The translations under genes were made by a program, and so were the position numbers. The notes under the pieces were generated by a model. The model was not told where the DNA came from. It worked only from the letters and a program-made list of their open reading frames with translations, and searched no databases. Positions 6,741-12,935 of a DNA stretch of 15,708 nucleotides are shown here, one piece after another (within the stretch, counting starts at the first letter, position 1; each line of letters opens with the position of its first letter). The DNA is taken from assembly GCA_934613185.1 (NCBI GenBank), contig CAKTSO010000031.1, positions 1-15,708 of the forward strand. Reading direction: 5' to 3'. Origin of the DNA: an uncultured Clostridia bacterium. GTDB lineage: Bacteria; Bacillota; Clostridia; Christensenellales; Maliibacteriaceae.

Positions 6741-8173
6741 GACTGCTCTCCCTCCCGCGGAAGCCGTGCTTCCACCGTAAATTTCTCCCCCGCCGCCGCG
6801 CGAAACGTGCCGCCCAGCGCCTGCGTTCGCTTTTTCAGCGTCGAAAGCCCGCCGCGCAGCGCAAAATCCGCCGACGCGGGCGCCCCGTCGTTCGTCACGC
6901 GGATGACGTCAAACCCGTCTTCGCAACACATTCGAACCCACACCGTACCCGCGAGCCCGTGACGCACGGCATTCGTCGTCCCTTCCGTCATGAGATCGCA
7001 GAACAGGCGCGCCGCCGCCGCATCGGCGGGCAGTTCGCCGGAAATCTCCACCGTCACGCCGATATCCGCCATCGCTTCCCGAAGTCGCAGCAGACGTTCC
7101 CTGCCCGTCGGATATTCCCGATCCATCGCGCCGCCGTCCAAAACGGCGCCCAGCTCGTCAAAAAAGCTCTGCGGCGGAAGCATGCCGTCCCGCAGCGTAC
7201 GGGCAAGCAGAGCGATGCGCTGGCCGAGCACGTCGTGAAAACGGCTCTTCATCCGCAGCGTTTCCTCGCCGCGGCAGACGCTCTGTACGCACAAAAGCAT
7301 GGCGTGAAGCCGTTCGGAATCCTCCCGAAGGCGCTGCTGCCGACGCTCCAGCTCCTGCGTCGCCGTCCAATATTCCGTCACGTCCGACACGGTGATCTGA
7401 CGGCACCGCCGACGCCCCGTGCGCACCGGCACGTCGGCAAACAGCAGCACCGTCCCCTGCGCCGTGCGATAAAGAAATTCCCCCCGCTTTTCATGCGGCA
7501 GCCGCTGCGCACGGCATTCCCCCGTCTCCAGCGCGCGCCAAAACGCCGCGCCGTTGCGTCGCAGACGCCCCGTAAACGCCCGCATGACCGCCCGCATCCG
7601 CCGATTCATCAAAAGCACGCTGCCGTCATCGGCGCAAAACATCACGCCGCTTGCCAGCGCGTCGATCGCTTTCTTGACCGAATACGCCGAAATCTCTTTT
7701 TTCAATTGACGCGCCGTACGTGCCGCACGCACGGCGGCGCGCGTCAAAAAGAAGACGACCGCGACCAGATATCCGGCGGCAAACGCGCTTGCGGGCAAAC
7801 GCTCCATCGGCGGCAGCGTCAGCGCCGCCACCGCCGCACAGAGGATCGGCGCGGCTTTTTTCACGCGCCACGCCGCCGCACAGGCGTACAGAAGCATCAG
7901 CGCCGCGACGACCCAGCGCGACGTGCGCGTACCGACGTCCGCCACCGCATAACCGGCGGTTTCGTTCATGCGCACCCGCGCGATCAGACAGACATACAAA
8001 AGCGTCTGCAAAAGAATCGCGCACTCCAAAAGCAGCTCTTCCCAGCGCCCTTTTCCCGTTCCGTAGCGGAAAATCAGACAGACGATCAGCGCCGCCTGCG
8101 CCATCGCGCAAAACAGCGCCAAAAGGCTTGCGGCAATCGTCAGGCCGCCGGGCAGCGTATAAAACACCGTCAT
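6737..8173 (-). CDS. Membrane sensor histidine kinase (HisKA_3/NarX-like class)
   Basis: 478 residues from the ATG at 8173, which overlaps the upstream stop as ATGA and has SD GGGAGGTG. The in-frame ATG at 8239 lies inside the upstream gene and lacks support. About five TM helices fill residues 10-147. A PAS-like region follows (~170-265; MFCADDGSVLLMNRRMRAVM), then a linker coiled coil. The dimerisation/phospho-acceptor box is RFHDVLGQRI with H313, as in HisKA_3 kinases that pair with NarL/LuxR regulators. The HATPase has an N-box (EGTTNAVRHG, N401), a G1 motif (VTNDGAP, D429) and G2 (RGGLSTLKKR, G441-G442). All catalytic motifs look intact. It lacks a large extracytoplasmic domain, so ligand detection probably falls to the adjacent solute-binding receptor (inference). 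Confidence 0.93.
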   Translation of the reverse strand: MTVFYTLPGGLTIAASLLALFCAMAQAALIVCLIFRYGTGKGRWEELLLECAILLQTLLYVCLIARVRMNETAGYAVADVGTRTSRWVVAALMLLYACAAAWRVKKAAPILCAAVAALTLPPMERLPASAFAAGYLVAVVFFLTRAAVRAARTARQLKKEISAYSVKKAIDALASGVMFCADDGSVLLMNRRMRAVMRAFTGRLRRNGAAFWRALETGECRAQRLPHEKRGEFLYRTAQGTVLLFADVPVRTGRRRCRQITVSDVTEYWTATQELERRQQRLREDSERLHAMLLCVQSVCRGEETLRMKSRFHDVLGQRIALLARTLRDGMLPPQSFFDELGAVLDGGAMDREYPTGRERLLRLREAMADIGVTVEISGELPADAAAARLFCDLMTEGTTNAVRHGLAGTVWVRMCCEDGFDVIRVTNDGAPASADFALRGGLSTLKKRTQALGGTFRAAAGEKFTVEARLPREGEQS

Positions 8174-10638
8174 GGCGTCACCTCCCGCCCGGGAAGCGTC
8201 AGCTGCACGCTGAGCGCATCGTCCAGAGGCCGAACGCAAAGTTGTCCCGAAAGCCGCTCCAGCGCCTGCAAAAACGCCGTTTCCCGCGAAAGATCAAGCG
8301 TCATGCGCGGCGTCAGAATTTCCATACGCACGCCGTCGGTTTCGCATCGCAGTCCAAGCAGGACATGAACGCCGTCCGTCTGCGCCGCCCGCAGGACAAT
8401 CAGATAGAAAAAATCGTAAAGCAGCATGGCCTCCGCCGCCGTCAGCGACATTTGCGCATCGCAGGCACAGATCGCCTCCACGCCCGCATACGACGCCATC
8501 TGCGCCAGTTCCCGAAGGTAAATGCCCACTTCGTGCGCATCGACGGGCAGTTCATCCTCGCGACTAAAGAAAAGACCGCAGCGCCGCTTCAGATAGCACA
8601 GCCGAAACAAAAGTTCCCCCGCCGCACGCGGCGCATCGTCTTTTTCCGTGCAAAACGCCGTCAGCGCCTGCGCCGTCTGCTTCATGCACGTCTGCATTTC
8701 CTCCTGCAGCGCCGCGGAAAGCTGCCGCCGCTGCTGCGCCGCGGCCGCGCGGCGTGCGATGGCATAGGAGCCCGAAAGCATCGCGTTCGTTTTTTTGAGC
8801 TTTTCCACATTTCGCGCAATCGCATTGCGCGCATCCCTCAGCGCACGGATGTCCTCCTGCCAAAAAACGGCTCCGCCCGGAATCGACGCGGCGTAAACGA
8901 TCGAATCCGTTTGGGCCAGCGGACCGGAGGACAGCGCGAGCGATCGCGCGGATTTCTCCAGCGGCGAGGCGGCAGCGGAACAAAGCACGACATTCCCGTC
9001 AGCGTCCTGAATCTGCATTTTCAGCGGCGAGGCGGCAAACAGGCGATTGTACCCGTAGTTGACCGGCACAAGACCGCAGAGCATGATCGCCTCGTGGTAC
9101 AGCAAAAACAAAATGCCGTTCGTTACCGTATAATCGCTCTGCCGCGCGACGGGCACGCCCGCGACAAACGCCGCCTCGTAGGCGATCGTCAATATCGCCA
9201 GGGCAATCGGATAAATCACGCGCCAATGCCGCGGCGTGTCCCACGCCTTGACGATCAGCAGCACGACGCAAAACAGCATGCACGCAAGATTGTAGCCGAA
9301 AAGCACATAAAACAGCGGGCGGTAGCGATAGCTCCCGTCCCACGGCCGAAGCGATTCAAAGGCAAAGACCTTTTGATGCAAATCGTTCGTCAAAACCGCG
9401 GCGATAAAAAACAGCGCAGCATAGAACATGATCCGCTCCGTCCGGCGCCAGCGCGCCGTGCGCGAGCCGTCGCCCGACAGAATCATCAAATGCGCCATGC
9501 CCAAGGGCAGGATCATTTGAAAAATATAATAACAATACCAAAGCGCGCGGGCCAGCGCTTCGGATTCCACCTGATATTTGACGACGCGCACCGTCACCCA
9601 CATGACGATGATCGCCGCGCAGAAAAAGAGCGTTTTCTGGATGCGCCGATCCATCGTGCGACTCATCGAACCGCCGACCCACAGGATCAGCAAAACGCAG
9701 AACGTCGCGCCGAAAACCTGATGCTCCAAGCCGTCCGCCGAAGTAAAAAGACGCGCACGATACCCGATGCGCCGGATATCGCGCCCGATACGCTGGGTGA
9801 CCCGGGCAAAATGTGCGCCGTCCGGAAGCGGCGCGGCGCTTTCGTACGCCGACGCCTCGGGATAAAGCGTTTCGTCCGCACCGTTTTGCGTGCGCAGACC
9901 CGCGCGCACCAGCGCTTCGTCAAGGCCGTCGAAAAACGCCGGCATTTCGTTCGCCGCAAGCCCCACGCCGAACGTCAGCGTTCCGTCGCGCGGAACGATC
10001 ACCTCCATCTCGCGTCCCGCGCGAATCATTCGCGCCGCATCCGTATCCAGACAAAGAAACACCGCCGCGTCCGCCGAGGACGTCGTCAGCCGCTTTTGCC
10101 GCCGCAGCTGCCGATACAGGGAAAGCCCCGGCTCCGTCGTATAGTCCGTACCCTGATGCGCATAGCCGATCGCCGACGTGATCATGCGCTGCGCGTCGCC
10201 GTTTTCGTCCATCGCCACGGAATAATCCCCCGACAGAAGATCGTCCCATGTTCCGATCTGCGCCGCGCATCGCGCGCGATCCACGGCAATGACGGGCGTC
10301 GTCAGATACTGCGGCGCCCATTTCGCCGCAATCGCATTGTCCATCATCGGCAGCGCCTTTGCGTCGATCGTCTGACAAACCGCGCCGCCGCATACGCGTT
10401 CGAAGAGCGTCTTTCCGCGCCAGGCGCGCGGCACGTCGTCTTCGCAGAACACCGGCACGTCCGTATATTCCGCCAAAACGGCTGCATACGCATCATCCGT
10501 GCAGAGAATCACGCGTTCGTTCCGCGCTGCGTCCCGCGCGCATCCGCAAATAAACACAAGCACGAAAACACAACACAAAAACACCGTCCGCAGACGGACA
10601 ATGCGCCGTTTTTCCGATTTTGTGCGATACGGCTTCAT
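8170..10638 (-). CDS. SBP-like domain fused to 7TM region and degenerate kinase-like tail (sensor/receptor)
   Basis: 822 residues from the ATG at 10638; an in-frame ATG at 10704 gives a basic leader before the signal segment and is not favoured. A lipoprotein-type signal ends in FICGC (C33). Residues ~40-270 resemble an extracellular solute-binding protein: TTPVIAVDRA, WDDLLSGDYSVAMDENG and DTDAARMIRAGREMEVIVPR parallel segments of the neighbouring importer SBP. Residues ~305-535 form seven TM helices of the histidine-kinase 7TM type, including TNDLHQ at 417-422. A PAS-like segment (~537-595) and a coiled coil follow, then a C-terminal region (~640-820) with the LCYLKRRCGL motif. No phospho-acceptor His box, N-box or DxGxG is visible, so it is probably not a working kinase. 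It likely senses the importer's ligand and passes the signal to the adjacent kinase (inference). Confidence 0.82.
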   Translation of the reverse strand: MKPYRTKSEKRRIVRLRTVFLCCVFVLVFICGCARDAARNERVILCTDDAYAAVLAEYTDVPVFCEDDVPRAWRGKTLFERVCGGAVCQTIDAKALPMMDNAIAAKWAPQYLTTPVIAVDRARCAAQIGTWDDLLSGDYSVAMDENGDAQRMITSAIGYAHQGTDYTTEPGLSLYRQLRRQKRLTTSSADAAVFLCLDTDAARMIRAGREMEVIVPRDGTLTFGVGLAANEMPAFFDGLDEALVRAGLRTQNGADETLYPEASAYESAAPLPDGAHFARVTQRIGRDIRRIGYRARLFTSADGLEHQVFGATFCVLLILWVGGSMSRTMDRRIQKTLFFCAAIIVMWVTVRVVKYQVESEALARALWYCYYIFQMILPLGMAHLMILSGDGSRTARWRRTERIMFYAALFFIAAVLTNDLHQKVFAFESLRPWDGSYRYRPLFYVLFGYNLACMLFCVVLLIVKAWDTPRHWRVIYPIALAILTIAYEAAFVAGVPVARQSDYTVTNGILFLLYHEAIMLCGLVPVNYGYNRLFAASPLKMQIQDADGNVVLCSAAASPLEKSARSLALSSGPLAQTDSIVYAASIPGGAVFWQEDIRALRDARNAIARNVEKLKKTNAMLSGSYAIARRAAAAQQRRQLSAALQEEMQTCMKQTAQALTAFCTEKDDAPRAAGELLFRLCYLKRRCGLFFSREDELPVDAHEVGIYLRELAQMASYAGVEAICACDAQMSLTAAEAMLLYDFFYLIVLRAAQTDGVHVLLGLRCETDGVRMEILTPRMTLDLSRETAFLQALERLSGQLCVRPLDDALSVQLTLPGREVTP

Positions 10639-10760
10639 GATGATGTCGCTTTCTCCGTCGTTTTTCTTTATCGTAACACGCGCCGCGCGCAAGCGCAAGC
10701 GCATCCCCGGCCGCCGCGGCGCGCCTTTTCCGCCGGATTTGTCTGCCGTTCGCTTGCGTT

Positions 10761-10776
10761 CTACACAGCTGTGCAG
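10761..10776. promoter_or_regulatory. Palindrome, candidate operator in receptor leader
   Basis: The 10-bp perfect palindrome cacagctgtg (10764-10773) extends to 16 bp with one mismatched pair. It lies upstream of the plus-strand promoter and in the transcribed leader of the receptor operon. Dyad symmetry of this size suits a dimeric regulator, but no protein can be assigned to it. Confidence 0.4.
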
Positions 10777-10796
10777 CGGATTGTAGCCCTACGTTC

Positions 10797-10825
10797 TTGA
10801 CGTACGGGCGACCGCATGATATTAT
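10797..10825 (+). promoter_or_regulatory. Sigma-A-type extended -10 promoter for ABC importer operon
   Basis: The -35 TTGACG (10797-10802), a 17-nt spacer and the -10 TATTAT (10820-10825) each match consensus at 5 of 6 bases. TGA directly before the -10 gives an extended TGn element. The predicted start is near 10832, about 350 nt before the SBP start codon. The inverted repeat tacgt (10790-10794) / acgta (10800-10804) overlaps the -35 and could be an operator half-site pair. Confidence 0.65.
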
Positions 10826-10827
10826 AA

Positions 10828-10855
10828 ATTATAACATCTCGCGAATAAATTTCCA
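10828..10855 (-). promoter_or_regulatory. Extended -10 promoter for receptor/kinase/regulator operon
   Basis: On the minus strand, TGTTATAAT (10828-10836) is a perfect extended -10, with -35 TGGAAA (10850-10855, 4 of 6) at a 16-nt spacer. The predicted start is near 10821, giving a ~180-nt leader before the receptor ATG at 10638. Its -10 box lies 2 nt from the -10 of the plus-strand promoter and on the opposite strand. Confidence 0.65.
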
Positions 10856-10863
10856 CTTATTCG
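10842..10863. promoter_or_regulatory. Inverted repeat over the minus-strand -35, candidate operator
   Basis: cgaataa (10842-10848) and ttattcg (10857-10863) form a perfect 7-bp dyad around an 8-nt spacer that contains the -35 of the receptor-operon promoter. A bulged version extends the pairing by a few bases outward. It is also in the first ~30 nt of the importer transcript, so it could act as an RNA hairpin instead. Confidence 0.45.
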
Positions 10864-11182
10864 AGATTTCGGGGAAATGAACCGCCTTCGGAGCATTCCC
10901 GTCGCAGCCGCAAAGCGCGGCCGCAGAAGCCGTTGTCACCTTATCCGTGCAGCAGTTATTTGCCCGCCCGATACCGCCGAACAAACGGTTTTTCTCGCAT
11001 TGCCGAGGCTTTCCCGGCATGCGGCATCTCCATTCTCATCGTTTTTCGCGGTATTGTTTTTCTCAAAACGGGTCGGCGGATTCCTTTTGCAAACACGAAT
11101 ACGGCATCCGGAAACACAGCACACGGTTCGTATTCTCATTTTTCAAAAAAGTTTTAAAATAATAGAAAGGGGTTTACGCAAC

Positions 11183-12175
11183 ATGAAAACCAGACGCATT
11201 ATTATCCTTCTTCTTCTCATCGCCCTGTGTTTTGCGGCAGTCGGCTGCTCGGGCGCCAAAAAGGGCAAGACCGTCAACATCTATTCCGCAAACTACGAGG
11301 AAGAAATTGCCGTCCAGCTTGAGTATCTCAAAAAGCTGTTCCCCGATTACAACATCTCCATCACTTACATGTCTTCCGGAAAGCTGGCGGCCAAGCTCCT
11401 TGCGGAGGGTGCGGACACGGAGGCGGACATCGCCATGTCCCTTGCAAGCGGCTATGCGAATCAGCTGAAAGAGGCCGGTATGCTGCGCGCCTTTGACACC
11501 GGCGTCTCCTATAAGGACGCGTTTACGGACGAAGATCATATGATCATCGCAAACGGCGTATGGGCGGGCGCGATCGTTGTCAACACCGATTTGCTTGCCG
11601 CGGAAGATCTCCCGGCGCCCGCGTCGTACGAAGACCTTTTAAAGCCGATCTACAAGGGCAAGATCGTCATGGCCGATCCGTCAAGTTCCGCCACGGGTTA
11701 TTTTTTCCTGCACGGACTGATCAATCTGTACGGCGAAGAGCGCGGCTGGGCATATTTTGACGCGCTTCGCGAGAACATCAAGCTGTTCAGCGAGTCCGGC
11801 TCCGTCCCCGTCTCGATGGTGGAAAGCGGCGAGGCTGCAATCGCCCTCGGGATCGACTATCAGGCGATGGCGCTCGTGCAGGATACCAGCCCGGTCGAGG
11901 TCATTTTTGCAAAAGAAGGCGCACCGTACGACTATGACACGGCGCTTTTGATCAACCGAAAGGCAGAGCCCTCCGACGCCGTGCTCGACGTAATGGCGGC
12001 GATTACCAGCCCGGAAGGCAACGACATCTTCAACAATTACAACATCTCGGTGCTCAAGGACGCTCCCGACAGCGCGGACTATCCCGAAGGGTTTTACCTG
12101 ATGGACATGAGCGGAATCTCCGACTCGGCACAAAAGGAAAGCATTCTTCTTAAGTGGAGCGAGCGCTATGAATAA
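11183..12175 (+). CDS. ABC importer solute-binding lipoprotein (phosphonate/iron/polyamine-type SBP)
   Basis: 330 residues from the ATG at 11183, chosen because the lipoprotein signal starts here: basic MKTRR, a hydrophobic core, then lipobox AVGC with C22. AAAGGGG lies ~11 nt upstream. The mature part is a two-lobe SBP: VNIYSANYEEEI strand, SSGKLAAKLLAEG, WAGAIVVNTD, IVMADPSSSATGYFF, GWAYFDALRENI and LFSESGSVPVSMVESGEAA. The SGS segment and following IALGIDYQA resemble putative 2-aminoethylphosphonate SBPs (PhnS type). The adjacent Tyr-Tyr pair of ferric-binding proteins is not seen, so iron is less likely. Substrate remains inferred. The gene overlaps the ATPase gene by 8 bp and starts the importer operon. 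Confidence 0.9.
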   Translation: MKTRRIIILLLLIALCFAAVGCSGAKKGKTVNIYSANYEEEIAVQLEYLKKLFPDYNISITYMSSGKLAAKLLAEGADTEADIAMSLASGYANQLKEAGMLRAFDTGVSYKDAFTDEDHMIIANGVWAGAIVVNTDLLAAEDLPAPASYEDLLKPIYKGKIVMADPSSSATGYFFLHGLINLYGEERGWAYFDALRENIKLFSESGSVPVSMVESGEAAIALGIDYQAMALVQDTSPVEVIFAKEGAPYDYDTALLINRKAEPSDAVLDVMAAITSPEGNDIFNNYNISVLKDAPDSADYPEGFYLMDMSGISDSAQKESILLKWSERYE

Positions 12176-12935
12176 CGGAGAATTCCTGCGCGTAGAGCGC
12201 CTGAGCAAGGCATTCGGACCTTCGCAGATTTTCAAAGACATCAGTTTTTGCGTGAACAAAGGCGAATTCGTATCGCTTTTGGGGCCGAGCGGTTGCGGAA
12301 AGACCACGCTGCTTCGCTGCATCATGGGTCTTACCGAACCCGACACGGGAACCGTTACGCTCGAGGGAGAGGACATCACCCATACCCGCATAGACAAGCG
12401 CGGAATCTCCATCGTCTTTCAGGACTACGCACTTTTCCCGCACATGACGCTGTACAACAACGTCGCATATCCCCTGCGGATCAAAAAGGCGGACAAGGCG
12501 GAGATCAAGCAGAAAGTTTCTTATGCGCTTAACGCGCTGGACATCGAGCATGCCGCGCATAAGTACCCGTCCCAGCTTTCCGGCGGAATGCAGCAGCGCG
12601 CGGCAATCGCGCGCTCGCTCGTCATCGGAAGCCGGCTGATGCTGCTTGACGAACCGTTTTCGGCGCTGGACGCGATGGTCAAGGTCGATTTGAGCGATGA
12701 ACTCAAGGAACTTCAGCGGCGCTTCAACATCACGATGGTCATGGTGACACACGATCAGATCGACGCCGTTTCTCTGAGCAACCGGATTCTCCTGATGAAC
12801 GACGGAAATCTCGTCGCGGACAGCACCCCTGCGGCGCTGTATCACAAAGGCGACGACGCATTTATCCGAAAGTTCTTTGTGGAGCAGATCGACAAACGCG
12901 CCGGCCACCTGCTTGATCTGGGTATACAGCTATGA
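12168..12935 (+). CDS. ABC importer ATP-binding protein
   Basis: 255 residues. All ABC motifs are present: Walker A GPSGCGKTT (39-47), Q-loop Q85 (FQDYALFPHMTLYNNVAYPL), signature LSGGMQQR (137-144), Walker B LMLLDEP with D161-E162, D-loop SALD and H-loop H195. The Q-loop and signature resemble the PotA/FbpC/PhnT group of importer ATPases. The protein stops soon after the core, so the C-terminal TOBE/regulatory domain seen in longer (~350-residue) PotA-like proteins is absent. It hydrolyses ATP on the cytoplasmic face to drive uptake through the downstream permease. The start ATG is 5 nt before the SBP stop (8-bp overlap) with GGAG about 8 nt upstream, and the stop overlaps the permease start as ATGA, so the three are coupled. 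Confidence 0.95.
   Translation: MNNGEFLRVERLSKAFGPSQIFKDISFCVNKGEFVSLLGPSGCGKTTLLRCIMGLTEPDTGTVTLEGEDITHTRIDKRGISIVFQDYALFPHMTLYNNVAYPLRIKKADKAEIKQKVSYALNALDIEHAAHKYPSQLSGGMQQRAAIARSLVIGSRLMLLDEPFSALDAMVKVDLSDELKELQRRFNITMVMVTHDQIDAVSLSNRILLMNDGNLVADSTPAALYHKGDDAFIRKFFVEQIDKRAGHLLDLGIQL

Larger units (their letters stand above)
10639..11182. other. 544-nt intergenic control region between divergent operons
   Basis: No convincing gene lies here. It holds the two facing promoters near 10797-10855, inverted repeats near them, a ~180-nt leader toward the receptor gene and a ~350-nt leader toward the importer. The frame of the SBP is open back to 10877, but the leader sequence has no protein-like features and the lipoprotein signal begins only at 11183. 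I recognise no known riboswitch in either leader. Confidence 0.7.

Noticed and set aside
10639..10704. Upstream in-frame start (10704) for the receptor gene
   Set aside because: It would place 22 extra residues, largely basic and charged, ahead of a good lipoprotein signal and has no clear SD. 10638 fits better.
7720..10800. Uninterrupted 1026-codon plus-strand frame antisense to the receptor and kinase genes
   Set aside because: Its translation is dominated by Arg, Pro, His and Ala without domain motifs, as expected from the mirror of GC-rich coding sequence. The minus-strand genes there have clear domains, coupled starts and SD sites.
10877..11182. N-terminal extension of the importer SBP back to 10877
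   Set aside because: The lipoprotein signal with lipobox AVGC starts at 11183 and has its own SD-like AAAGGGG. The extension lacks protein-like features.
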